The notes beneath the pieces were generated by a model. That model saw only the letters and a program-made list of their open reading frames with translations, was not told where the DNA came from and did no database searches. Shown here piece by piece: positions 22,001 to 34,575 of a stretch of DNA of 64,000 bases (positions are counted from its first letter, which is position 1; each line of letters opens with the position of its first letter). The stretch comes from Apostichopus japonicus (taxonomy: Eukaryota > Echinodermata > Holothuroidea > Aspidochirotida > Stichopodidae), in the NCBI RefSeq assembly GCF_037975245.1, contig NC_092575.1, positions 19,923,841-19,987,840 of the forward strand. The letters are read 5' to 3'. Position numbers and translations under genes: made by a program.

Positions 22001-25000
22001 AACGTGTCGAAGCTACTTAGGCTATGCTACCATGTTAGCTTATGTACAAGCGGCCTGTTGGTTTATATGGATGGCTCTCGTCTTGTATGCGCGAGATCCC
22101 GGGTTCGATTCCCAGCCAACATTTTTTGTCCTTTTACATTTTGTCCTTTTATTTTGATTTGCACGATTGATGAACATGCAACATTTGAATGTGTTGCATT
22201 CTAACTACCAAAACGGTATAATTTGTTTTCATGTTTTCACGGTCAGTAAATGGCTATCCCCGATAGTATATAGGCAATTACAGTGAATAAGCCATTTATT
22301 AATCGTGTCGAAGCTATCTAGTCGCCGTAAGCACATGAATTACCTATAGATGATGCCTCGAAGCTACGTGTAGATGTAAAGGCCCAGGCTTGAGTGAGCA
22401 TTATTACGTGTAGATTACGTCCATAAGGAACGACGTAGACGCTGATTTCGGGAATAATTTGTAAATATGTATCATGAGTTGCGAATAGATACACCAGGGT
22501 AACCATATTCACCGTCAATAAAAAGCTATAACCGATCGGCTATACGCAATTGCAATGATTACGTCATCTGTTTCTCGTATCGAAGGTATGCCCATAGCTA
22601 TTACCAATTGACTGGACGACAACGTGTCGAAGCTACTTAGGCTATGCTACCATGTTAGCTTATGTACAAGCGGCCTGTTGGTTTATATGGATGGCTCTCG
22701 TCTTGTATGCGCGAGATCCCGGGTTCGATTCCCAGCCAACATTTTTTGTCCTTTTACATTTTGTCCTTTTATTTTGATTTGCACGATTGATGAACATGCA
22801 GCATTTGAATGTGTTGCATTCTAACTACCAAAACGGTATAATTTGTTTTCATGTTTTCACGGTCAGTAAATGGCTATCCCCGATAGTATATAGGCAATTA
22901 CAGTGAATAAGCCATTTATTAATCGTGTCGAAGCTATCTAGTCGCCGTAAGCACATGAATTACCTATAGATGATGCCTCGAAGCTACGTGTAGATGTAAA
23001 GGCCCAGGCTTGAGTGAGCATTATTACGTGTAGATTACGTCCATAAGGAACGACGTAGACGCTGATTTCGGGAATAATTTGTAAATATGTATCATGAGTT
23101 GCGAATAGATACACCAGGGTAACCATATCCACGGTCAATAAAAAGCTATAACCGATCGGCTATATGCAATTGCAATGATAACGTCATCTGTTTCTCGTAT
23201 CGAAGATATGCCCATAGCTATTACCAATTGACGGGACGACAACGTGTCGAAGTTACTTAGGCTATGCTACCAAGTTAGCTGATGTACAAGCGGCCTGTTG
23301 GTTTATATGGATGGCTCTCGTCTTGTATGCGCGAGATCCCGGGTTCGATTCCCAGCCAACATTTTTCGTCCTTTTACATTTTGTCCTTTTATTTTGATTT
23401 GCACGATTGATGAACATGCAGCATTTGAATGTGTTGCATTCTAACTACCAAAACGGTATAATTTGTTTTCATGTTTTCACGGTCAGTAAATGGCTATCCC
23501 CGATAGTATATAGGCAATTACAGTGAATAAGCCATTTATTAATCGTGTCGAAGCTATCTAGTCGCCGTAAGCACATGAATTACCTATAGATGATGCCTCG
23601 AAGCTACGTGTAGATGTAAAGGCCCAGGCTTGAGTGAGCATTATTACGTGTAGATTACGTCCATAAGGAACGACGTAGACGCTGATTTCGGGAATAATTT
23701 GTAAATATGTATCATGAGTTGCGAATAGATACACCAGGGTAACCATATTCACGGTCAATAAAAAGCTATAACCGATCGGCTATACGCAATTGCAATGATT
23801 ACGTCATCTGTTTCTCGTATCGAAGGTATGCCCATAGCTATTACCAATTGACTGGACGACAACGTGTCGAAGCTACTTAGGCTATGCTACCATGTTAGCT
23901 TATGTACAAGCGGCCTGTTGGTTTATATGGATGGCTCTCGTCTTGTATGCGCGAGATCCCGGGTTCGATTCCCAGCCAACATTTTTTGTCCTTTTACATT
24001 TTGTCCTTTTATTTTGATTTGCACGATTGATGAACATGCAACATTTGAATGTGTTGCATTCTAACTACCAAAACGGTATAATTTGTTTTCATGTTTTCAC
24101 GGTCAGTAAATGGCTATCCCCGATAGTATATAGGCAATTACAGTGAATAAGCCATTTATTAATCGTGTCGAAGCTATCTAGTCGCCGTAAGCACATGAAT
24201 TACCTAAAGATGATGCCTCGAAGCTACGTGTAGATGTAAAGGCCCAGGCTTGAGTGAGCATTATTACGTGTAGATTACGTCCATAAGGAACGACGTAGAC
24301 GCTGATTTCGGGAATAATTTGTAAATATGTATCATGAGTTGCGAATAGATACACCAGGGTAACCATATCCACCGTCAATAAAAAGCTATAACCGATCGGC
24401 TATACGCAATTCCAATGATTACGTCATCTGTTTCTCGTATCGAAGGTATGCCCATAGCTGTTACCAATTGACTGGACGACAAAGTGTCGAAGCTACTTAG
24501 GCTATGCTACCATGTTAGCTTATGTACAAGCGGCCTGTTGGTTTATATGGATGGCTCTCGTCTTGTATGCGCGAGATCCCGGGTTCGATTCCCAGCCAAC
24601 ATTTTTTGTCCTTTTACATTTTGTCCTTTTATTTTGATTTGCACGATTGATGAACATGCAGCATTTGAATGTGTTGCATTCTAACTACCAAAACGGTATA
24701 ATTTGTTTTCATGTTTTCACGGTCAGTAAATGGCTATCCCCGATAGCATATAGGCAATTACAGTGAATAAGCCATTTATTAATCGTGTCGAAGCTATCTA
24801 GTCGCCGTAAGCACATGAATTACCTATAGATGATGCCTCGAAGCTACGTGTAGATGTAAAGGCCCAGGCTTGAGTGAGCATTATTACGTGTAGATTACGT
24901 CCATAAGGAACGACGTAGACGCTGATTTCGGGAATAATTTGTAAATATGTATCATGAGTTGCGAATAGATACACCAGGGTAACCATATCCACGGTCAATA

Positions 25001-28000
25001 AAAAGCTATAACCGATCGGCTATACGCAATTCCAATGATTACGTCATCTGTTTCTCGTATCGAAGGTATGCCCATAGCTGTTACCAATTGACTGGACGAC
25101 AAAGTGTCGAAGCTACTTAGGCTATGCTACCATGTTAGCTTATGTACAAGCGGCCTGTTGGTTTATATGGATGGCTCTCGTCTTGTATGCGCGAGATCCC
25201 GGGTTCGATTCCCAGCCAACATTTTTTGTCCTTTTACATTTTGTCCTTTTATTTTGATTTGCACGATTGATGAACATGCAGCATTTGAATGTGTTGCATT
25301 CTAACTACCAAAACGGTATAATTTGTTTTCATGTTTTCACGGTCAGTAAATGGCTATCCCCGATAGTATATAGGCAATTACAGTGAATAAGCCATTTATT
25401 AATCGTGTCGAAGCTATCTAGTCGCCGTAAGCACATGAATTACCTATAGATGATGCCTCGAAGCTACGTGTAGATGTAAAGGCCCAGGCTTGAGTGAGCA
25501 TTATTACGTGTAGATTACGTCCATAAGGAACGACGTAGACGCTGATTTCGGGAATAATTTGTAAATATGTATCATGAGTTGCGAATAGATACACCAGGGT
25601 AACCATATCCACCGTCAATAAAAAGCTATAACCGATCGGCTATACGCAATTGCAATGATTACGTCATCTGTTTCTCGTATCGAAGGTATGCCCATAGCTA
25701 TTACCAATTGACTGGACGACAACGTGTCGAAGCTACTTAGGCTATGCTACCATGTTAGCTTATGTACAAGCGGCCTGTTGGTTTATATGGATGGCTCTCG
25801 TCTTGTATGCGCGAGATCCCGGGTTCGATTCCCAGCCAACATTTTTTGTCCTTTTACATTTTGTCCTTTTATTTTGATTTGCACGATTGATGAACATGCA
25901 GCATTTGAATGTGTTGCATTCTAACTACCAAAACGGTATAATTTGTTTTCATGTTTTCACGGTCAGTAAATGGCTATCCCCGATAGTATATAGGCAATTA
26001 CAGTGAATAAGCCATTTATTAATCGTGTCGAAGCTATCTAGTCGCCGTAAGCACACGAATTACCTATAGATGATGCCTCGAAGCTACGTGTAGATGTAAA
26101 GGCCCAGTCTTGAGTGAGCATTATCACGTGTAGATTACGTCCATAAGGAACGACGTAGACGCTGATTTCGGGAATAATTTGTAAATATGTATCATGAGTT
26201 GCGAATAGATACACCAGGGTAACCATATCCACCGTCAATAAAAAGCTATAACCGATCGGCTATACGCAATTGCAATGATTACGTCATCTGTTTCTCGTAT
26301 CGAAGGTATGCCCATAGCTATTACCAATTGACTGGACGACAACGTGTCGAAGCTACTTAGGCTATGCTACCATGTTAGCTTATGTACAAGCGGCCTGTTG
26401 GTTTATATGGATGGCTCTCGTCTTGTATGCGCGAGATCCCGGGTTCGATTCCCAGCCAACATTTTTTGTCCTTTTACATTTTGTCCTTTTATTTTGATTT
26501 GCACGATTGATGAACATGCAACATTTGAATGTGTTGCATTCTAACTACCAAAACGGTATAATTTGTTTTCATGTTTTCACGGTCAGTAAATGGCTATCCC
26601 CGATAGTATATAGGCAATTACAGTGAATAAGCCATTTATTAATCGTGTCGAAGCTATCTAGTCGCCGTAAGCACATGAATTACCTATAGATGATGCCTCG
26701 AAGCTACGTGTAGATGTAAAGGCCCAGGCTTGAGTGAGCATTATTACGTGTAGATTACGTCCATAAGGAACGACGTAGACGCTGATTTCGGGAATAATTT
26801 GTAAATATGTATCATGAGTTGCGAATAGATACACCAGGGTAACCATATTCACCGTCAATAAAAAGCTATAACCGATCGGCTATACGCAATTGCAATGATT
26901 ACGTCATCTGTTTCTCGTATCGAAGGTATGCCCATAGCTGTTACCAATTGACTGGACGACAAAGTGTCGAAGCTACTTAGGCTATGCTACCATTTTAGCT
27001 TATGTACAAGCGGCCTGTTGGTTTATATGGATGGCTCTCGTCTTGTATGCGCGAGATCCCGGGTTCGATTCCCAGCCAACATTTTTTGTCCTTTTACATT
27101 TTGTCCTTTTATTTTGATTTGCACGATTGATGAACATGCAGCATTTGAATGTGTTGCATTCTAACTACCAAAACGGTATAATTTGTTTTCATGTTTTCAC
27201 GGTCAGTAAATGGCTATCCCCGATAGTATATAGGCAATTACAGTGAATAAGCCATTTATTAATCGTGTCGAAGCTATCTAGTCGCCGTAAGCACATGAAT
27301 TACCTATAGATGATGCCTCGAAGCTACGTGTAGATGTAAAGGCCCAGGCTTGAGTGAGCATTATTACGTGTAGATTACGTCCATAAGGAACGACGTAGAC
27401 GCTGATTTCGGGAATAATTTGTAAATATGTATCATGAGTTGCGAATAGATACACCAGGGTAACCATATCCACCGTCAATAAAAAGCTATAACCGATCGGC
27501 TATACGCAATTGCAATGATTACGTCATCTGTTTCTCGTATCGAAGGTATGCCCATAGCTATTACCAATTGACTGGACGACAACGTGTCGAAGCTACTTAG
27601 GCTATGCTACCATGTTAGCTTATGTACAAGCGGCCTGTTGGTTTATATGGATGGCTCTCGTCTTGTATGCGCGAGATCCCGGGTTCGATTCCCAGCCAAC
27701 ATTTTTTGTCCTTTTACATTTTGTCCTTTTATTTTGATTTGCACGATTGATGAACATGCAGCATTTGAATGTGTTGCATTCTAACTACCAAAACGGTATA
27801 ATTTGTTTTCATGTTTTCACGGTCAGTAAATGGCTATCCCCGATAGTATATAGGCAATTACAGTGAATAAGCCATTTATTAATCGTGTCGAAGCTATCTA
27901 GTCGCCGTAAGCACACGAATTACCTATAGATGATGCCTCGAAGCTACGTGTAGATGTAAAGGCCCAGTCTTGAGTGAGCATTATCACGTGTAGATTACGT

Positions 28001-30960
28001 CCATAAGGAACGACGTAGACGCTGATTTCGGGAATAATTTGTAAATATGTATCATGAGTTGCGAATAGATACACCAGGGTAACCATATCCACCGTCAATA
28101 AAAAGCTATAACCGATCGGCTATACGCAATTGCAATGATTACGTCATCTGTTTCTCGTATCGAAGGTATGCCCATAGCTATTACCAATTGACTGGACGAC
28201 AACGTGTCGAAGCTACTTAGGCTATGCTACCATGTTAGCTTATGTACAAGCGGCCTGTTGGTTTATATGGATGGCTCTCGTCTTGTATGCGCGAGATCCC
28301 GGGTTCGATTCCCAGCCAACATTTTTTGTCCTTTTACATTTTGTCCTTTTATTTTGATTTGCACGATTGATGAACATGCAACATTTGAATGTGTTGCATT
28401 CTAACTACCAAAACGGTATAATTTGTTTTCATGTTTTCACGGTCAGTAAATGGCTATCCCCGATAGTATATAGGCAATTACAGTGAATAAGCCATTTATT
28501 AATCGTGTCGAAGCTATCTAGTCGCCGTAAGCACATGAATTACCTATAGATGATGCCTCGAAGCTACGTGTAGATGTAAAGGCCCAGGCTTGAGTGAGCA
28601 TTATTACGTGTAGATTACGTCCATAAGGAACGACGTAGACGCTGATTTCGGGAATAATTTGTAAATATGTATCATGAGTTGCGAATAGATACACCAGGGT
28701 AACCATATTCACCGTCAATAAAAAGCTATAACCGATCGGCTATACGCAATTGCAATGATTACGTCATCTGTTTCTCGTATCGAAGGTATGCCCATAGCTA
28801 TTACCAATTGACTGGACGACAACGTGTCGAAGCTACTTAGGCTATGCTACCATGTTAGCTTATGTACAAGCGGCCTGTTGGTTTATATGGATGGCTCTCG
28901 TCTTGTATGCGCGAGATCCCGGGTTCGATTCCCAGCCAACATTTTTTGTCCTTTTACATTTTGTCCTTTTATTTTGATTTGCACGATTGATGAACATGCA
29001 GCATTTGAATGTGTTGCATTCTAACTACCAAAACGGTATAATTTGTTTTCATGTTTTCACGGTCAGTAAATGGCTATCCCCGATAGTATATAGGCAATTA
29101 CAGTGAATAAGCCATTTATTAATCGTGTCGAAGCTATCTAGTCGCCGTAAGCACATGAATTACCTATAGATGATGCCTCGAAGCTACGTGTAGATGTAAA
29201 GGCCCAGGCTTGAGTGAGCATTATTACGTGTAGATTACGTCCATAAGGAACGACGTAGACGCTGATTTCGGGAATAATTTGTAAATATGTATCATGAGTT
29301 GCGAATAGATACACCAGGGTAACCATATCCACGGTCAATAAAAAGCTATAACCGATCGGCTATATGCAATTGCAATGATAACGTCATCTGTTTCTCGTAT
29401 CGAAGATATGCCCATAGCTATTACCAATTGACGGGACGACAACGTGTCGAAGTTACTTAGGCTATGCTACCAAGTTAGCTGATGTACAAGCGGCCTGTTG
29501 GTTTATATGGATGGCTCTCGTCTTGTATGCGCGAGATCCCGGGTTCGATTCCCAGCCAACATTTTTCGTCCTTTTACATTTTGTCCTTTTATTTTGATTT
29601 GCACGATTGATGAACATGCAGCATTTGAATGTGTTGCATTCTAACTACCAAAACGGTATAATTTGTTTTCATGTTTTCACGGTCAGTAAATGGCTATCCC
29701 CGATAGTATATAGGCAATTACAGTGAATAAGCCATTTATTAATCGTGTCGAAGCTATCTAGTCGCCGTAAGCACATGAATTACCTATAGATGATGCCTCG
29801 AAGCTACGTGTAGATGTAAAGGCCCAGGCTTGAGTGAGCATTATTACGTGTAGATTACGTCCATAAGGAACGACGTAGACGCTGATTTCGGGAATAATTT
29901 GTAAATATGTATCATGAGTTGCGAATAGATACACCAGGGTAACCATATTCACGGTCAATAAAAAGCTATAACCGATCGGCTATACGCAATTGCAATGATT
30001 ACGTCATCTGTTTCTCGTATCGAAGGTATGCCCATAGCTATTACCAATTGACTGGACGACAACGTGTCGAAGCTACTTAGGCTATGCTACCATGTTAGCT
30101 TATGTACAAGCGGCCTGTTGGTTTATATGGATGGCTCTCGTCTTGTATGCGCGAGATCCCGGGTTCGATTCCCAGCCAACATTTTTTGTCCTTTTACATT
30201 TTGTCCTTTTATTTTGATTTGCACGATTGATGAACATGCAACATTTGAATGTGTTGCATTCTAACTACCAAAACGGTATAATTTGTTTTCATGTTTTCAC
30301 GGTCAGTAAATGGCTATCCCCGATAGTATATAGGCAATTACAGTGAATAAGCCATTTATTAATCGTGTCGAAGCTATCTAGTCGCCGTAAGCACAGGAAT
30401 TACCTATAGATGATGCCTCGAAGCTACGTGTAGATGTAAAGGCCCAGGCTTGAGTGAGCATTATTACGTGTAGATTACGTCCATAAGGAACGACGTAGAC
30501 GCTGATTTCGGGAATAATTTGTAAATATGTATCATGAGTTGCGAATAGATACACCAGGGTAACCATATCCACGATCAATAAAAAGCTATAACCGATCGGC
30601 TATACGCAATTGCAATGATTACGTCATCTGTTTCTCGTATCGAAGATATGCCCATAGCTATTACCAATTGACTGGACGACAACGTGTCGAAGTTACTTAG
30701 GCTATGCTACCATGTTAGCTTATGTACAAGCGGCCTGTTGGTTTATATGGATGGCTCTCGTCTTGTATGCGCGAGATCCCGGGTTCGATTCCCAGCCAAC
30801 ATTTTTTGTCCTTTTACATTTTGTCCTTTTATTTTGATTTGCACGATTGATGAACATGCAGCATTTGAATGTGTTGCATTCTAACTACCAAAACGGTATA
30901 ATTTGTTTTCATGTTTTCACGGTCAGTAAATGGCTATCCCCGATAGTATATAGGCAATTA
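19092..30960 (+). repeat. 620-bp satellite, block 3
   Basis: Nineteen tRNA-like modules, mostly the second copy of block 2. The first monomer again has the extra GAGCATTATTACGT repeat near 19281. After 29712 the block extends beyond the duplicated segment with two more monomers, including one with CACAGGAATT (30393) and ACGATCAATAAA (30572). It stops at GGCAATTA (30960), where LINE B is inserted. No other gene is visible. Confidence 0.95.
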
Positions 30961-31211
30961 TATCTGATGCAATCATATATCTGATGTAAACACGGAAGCG
31001 AGACGTGTTATTTTCTAGCTCCGACTATTCTATGTTTTTCTCTGTTCGTTTTGCTATTATTGCAGACTTTTCAAAAGTGAACTTGGAAACTCATCTCATG
31101 AACTTTCTGACCAGCATCGGTAACACTTTACCTCTATTTTGAAGATATTTTCATCAATTTGTTCCAGGCAACGACGCTTTCGGGCGTACGTTCGCTGAAC
31201 CAAACCCTGAA
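30961..31211 (+). other. LINE B 5' UTR / possible internal promoter region
   Basis: This 251-bp stretch lies between the satellite junction and the ORF1 ATG. It begins with two copies of TATCTGATG separated by 8 bp. No ORF of note is seen. In autonomous LINEs this region normally carries an internal Pol II promoter, but none can be identified by eye. Confidence 0.6.
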
Positions 31212-32249
31212 ATGGGTTCCACGAAACCAGAAACGAAATTCAATTTAAAGGAACGTAGTGTACGTATCCTCGATAACAACTTTGAATTGAAAGATGTCGT
31301 GAGTGCTATAACTGAAGACCTCGGAAAGGACAAGATCACTACTTGTTTCAAATCATCTGGGTATTGGAATATTACCCTTGATCACAGAAGCGATGCCGAC
31401 CTTCTATTGGAAACGGGAGTGATTATTAATGACCTGACGTGCGACGTACTTGGCGTATCAAGAACTTTTTTAACGGTAAGCCTATTTGGGGTACCACAAT
31501 ACATTACTGATGATGAACTTTCTGAGAAACTATCCGAATTCGGCTGTACCCTTAAAAGTAACTGGCATCGAAATTCATACCCTGACTATCCGAAAATTGA
31601 AAATGGGATACGCTACGTAAGATTGGAGCTGCCCGCTGACGTTAAGAGCCTACCCTACGCCGTTACTATAAACGGCGAACACATACGCCTGAAACATAAC
31701 AGTCAATCGAAAGTATGTAATCATTGTCTGGGAACGGATCACATCAAGAAAAACTGCCCAAAGTACATATGCCGAATTTGTAATACCCAGGGTCATAGAG
31801 AAGCAAGTTGTCCTTCTGTGGTATGCTTTAACTGTCAGGGACTCGGGCATAAGAGCTTTAATTGTCCGGAAAGAACAGAAGTAGGCGACGAATACAATAG
31901 CGATGAGACCGATGAACAAGTCAATCCCAAGACAACCGCAGACAGATCTGAGCACACAATAGAGCATGACCAGGCTAATACAGATCTTAACAGAATGGAC
32001 CCGCCCAAAACATCCAACAAAAGACATCCTCAATGGAACACAGCCGAGCAAACACAGACAAACAACAGGAACCAAAGACTGGTAAGAAAACTTGGCAAAA
32101 GGAACAAAAGGCAGCCACACCGACACAAAGAATATCAGGAAGCAGGCAAAATGCAGAGGTTTCAGTCACTAATCAAACCAACAAGACAACAGAAAATCCA
32201 CAACCCCCAAAAAGGCAAATGTCATCATGTGATGCAGAGCAGTTCATGA
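31212..32249 (+). CDS. LINE B ORF1, gag-like nucleic-acid-binding protein
   Basis: 345 codons from an ATG at 31212. Three CX2CX4HX4C zinc knuckles lie at residues 169-182, 187-200 and 205-218 (for example C169, C172, H177, C182). Before them is a region of about 80 residues (88-165) of the type found ahead of knuckles in LINE ORF1 proteins, possibly RRM-like. After them comes an acidic then polar, Gln/Asn/Lys-rich tail. ORF1 proteins bind element RNA and act as chaperones. The last 70 or so residues in this frame are probably not the original C-terminus. A frame at 32033-32365 looks better and ends exactly at the ORF2 start, so a frameshift somewhere near 31950-32060 is likely. Confidence 0.85.
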   Translation: MGSTKPETKFNLKERSVRILDNNFELKDVVSAITEDLGKDKITTCFKSSGYWNITLDHRSDADLLLETGVIINDLTCDVLGVSRTFLTVSLFGVPQYITDDELSEKLSEFGCTLKSNWHRNSYPDYPKIENGIRYVRLELPADVKSLPYAVTINGEHIRLKHNSQSKVCNHCLGTDHIKKNCPKYICRICNTQGHREASCPSVVCFNCQGLGHKSFNCPERTEVGDEYNSDETDEQVNPKTTADRSEHTIEHDQANTDLNRMDPPKTSNKRHPQWNTAEQTQTNNRNQRLVRKLGKRNKRQPHRHKEYQEAGKMQRFQSLIKPTRQQKIHNPQKGKCHHVMQSSS

Positions 32250-32365
32250 CGGTCAAATACAAGAAGAAAACGCTAATCCCAAACCTGAGTAGAGCGAGGA
32301 ATTTCAAACCAGGTGAGACCAAGGTGACACCAAGGGCTAATCCAACTGGAACTTTGCAGAAATGA
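32033..32365 (+). pseudogene. LINE B ORF1 C-terminal segment in a shifted frame
   Basis: A 110-codon frame, offset +2 relative to upstream ORF1, is rich in Lys, Thr and Gln, with VKYKKK and RARNFKP near its end. It stops with TGA at 32363-32365, and the ATG of ORF2 overlaps it as ATGA. The frame is also open a little upstream of its ATG. That tight junction argues this is the genuine ORF1 end, separated from the main ORF1 frame by an indel. Programmed frameshifting is possible but less likely, since ORF2 is also damaged. Confidence 0.65.
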
Positions 32366-32514
32366 ACCTCATAACAAATATATTCATTTTGATGGCGTTA
32401 CCAGTTACTACTGCGAAAGCTGACCGGAGAAAAAGTACCCCGAACGAACCGGAACATACTGATAAATTCAATGCTGTTATTTTAATTGAGCACAATATCT
32501 CATGTATGCATTAA

Positions 32515-33411
32515 GACATTACATCATTTAATAATCTCCCTAGACATGATGATTTATCTATTTTTCATCACAATAGTCGTAGTTTGAATCAAAATTTTAA
32601 TGATATTACAACTTTTCTCTCTCTACTCAGAGATGATTTCTCAATTATCGGATTTTCTGAAACTTGGCTAAATGACAGTATCTCACCTCTGATAAGCATT
32701 AATAATTTCACGTTAATAGAACAACATCGCAGCGACCGAAGAGGAGGCGGGGTATGTTTATTTGTTCATAATACCCTGAGTTTCAAACATAGACCGGACC
32801 TGTCGATATTCAATCCGACGATTGAATCTATATTTGTTGAGATAACAACACCTAGTATTGGCGTAATCTATAGACCACCAAGTGGTTCGATAGATGATTT
32901 TAATGTTCATTTACAATGTATTCTTAACGTCATAACGAATACCAAATTTAAATCCTATATCATGGGAGACTATAATATCGATCTAACCAACAAACACATA
33001 TCCGCTAGTTTCTTAAACACTATTTACGCATATGGATTCTCACCAACAATTAGCAAGCCCACCCGTATTAGTAGTACTTCGGCCACATTAATTGATAATA
33101 TCATCACCAATGTTACCTCTACCATTACACCAGGAATTCTGACTACTGATCTTAGTGATCATTTACCCATTTTTATCAAAGTTCCCGCAAGAAAATATAT
33201 ACCAAAGAGCCCTATTCACGCTAGAAATTGTACTACCAATAATATAAGACGATTTGTATCAAGCATCAAAGAAAACAATTGGGACGATGTCCTCGATAAA
33301 CATGACGTCAATGTTGCTTATGATATATTTTACAATATTGCAGATTCAACTTATAATGATTGCTTTCCATACCGTAAAATAACTAAAAGAGGTAAAAAGA
33401 AACATCCTTAG
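32515..33411 (+). other. LINE B ORF2 endonuclease-coding segment
   Basis: The frame between the first two stops encodes the AP-endonuclease-like domain, with all recognisable catalytic blocks present (Glu in SETW, Asp/Asn in GDYNID, Asp-His in SDHLP). The domain itself is intact although the full ORF is not. A start at 32584 would be a TTG and is not credible; the true start is 32362. Confidence 0.8.
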
Positions 33412-33558
33412 ATCACAAAGGGTATACTAACCTCTATTCAAAGGAAAAATAAATTGTTCAAACGTTACATTAAGAATTCGACAGAAAGTTATAAGACTTC
33501 TTATAATACCTATCGTAATAAGCTTAATCATGTTATTAGATTCTCTAAGAGATTATAG

Positions 33559-34575
33559 TTTAATAACAAGTTTTATGATGCTAGAAATAATTCGAAGAAT
33601 ACCTGGAATATCATTAATGAAATTCTTCATAATGACCGCAAAAAATCAACATATCCTGCTTCTTTCAAAAATTGCGATCAAGAGATTACCAATGACATCG
33701 ATATTGCAAACGACTTCAATAACTTCTTTATCAATCTTGGTCCTTCATTGGCAGACAAGATTACGAGCAAAGGGACGCATAACGAGTTTATGCATAAAAC
33801 TAGTCACAACAATTCGATTTTTACATTTCCTGTATGTGAGGAGGAACTCCTTAACGTTGCGACTGCTTGTCTAAAACCTAATAAAGCAGCAGGATATGAT
33901 GATTTTAAGCCAGGTATCATTAAACACATTATTCCTTTAATTACTAAGCCTTTGACTCATATTTGTAACTTATCTTTTAATACTGGAACATTTCCAGATT
34001 CGTTGAAAATTGCAAAGGTTATTCCGATTTTTAAAAAGGGCGAAGCAGATTTATACGAAAATTATAGACCCATTTCATTGCTTTCATGTTTCTCGAAAAT
34101 CATTGAAAGACTTATGTTTAATCGAATTTTTAATTTTCTTAACAAATATGACATTCTATGCAACCAACAATATGGCTTTCGACCACATCATTCTACTGAA
34201 CTTGCACTGGCAGATGCCGTTGACAAATTGTACAGCAGTCTTGATAATAATAGATCTTGCTTGGGTGTGTTCCTAGATCTTTCCAAAGCATTCGACACTA
34301 TTGATCATACCATTCTACTTAGTAAATTACAACATTATGGCATCAGAGGAACGACGCTGAACTGGATCGATAGTTATATATCTAATCGGTATCAATATAT
34401 CTCTTACAAAAACACTCATTCTCATCTTGCAGAAATTCAATGTGGTGTTCCACAAGGCTCAATTCTAGGCCCTTTACTGTTTATTATATATGTCAATGAC
34501 ATCTGCCACGTATCAGAAATCGCAAACATTACGTTATTTGCCGACGACACAAATATTTTTTTTCGAATCAAATGA
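33559..34575 (+). other. LINE B ORF2 reverse-transcriptase-coding segment
   Basis: This first-frame segment runs from the third stop to a TGA at 34573-34575. It encodes fingers and palm, including LDLSKAFD and FADD. Translation leaves the RT reading frame six residues after FADD because of the T8 run. The thumb and C-terminal parts continue in the second frame (to about 34750) and then the first frame again (34759-35364, including NKFLGVHIDHKLSW). Confidence 0.82.

Larger units (their letters stand above)
16532..29712 (+). repeat. Segmental duplication, copy 2 (13,181 bp, one 3100-bp unit fewer)
   Basis: This matches 251-16531 but lacks one of the two 3100-bp higher-order units. The CCTAAAGAT monomer at about 24200 is followed directly by the GATAGCATAT monomer at 24745, which in copy 1 comes only after the second unit (11565). 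At its right end copy 2 runs on past the copy 1 breakpoint: its CAAGTTAGCTG monomer (29473) continues into further array, while the copy 1 equivalent (16291) joins the rearranged LINE A flank. This is the pattern left by unequal exchange. Confidence 0.87.

Noticed and set aside
31650-32169. Minus-strand ORFs opposite LINE B ORF1
   Set aside because: They are antisense to a zinc-knuckle coding region with clear motifs. Their Cys/Val-rich translations are complements of the Asn/Thr/Lys-rich ORF1 tail.
32584-33411. Stand-alone endonuclease gene starting at 32584
   Set aside because: The start would be a TTG inside a longer frame that begins at ATG 32362, and the downstream stop is one of several lesions in ORF2.
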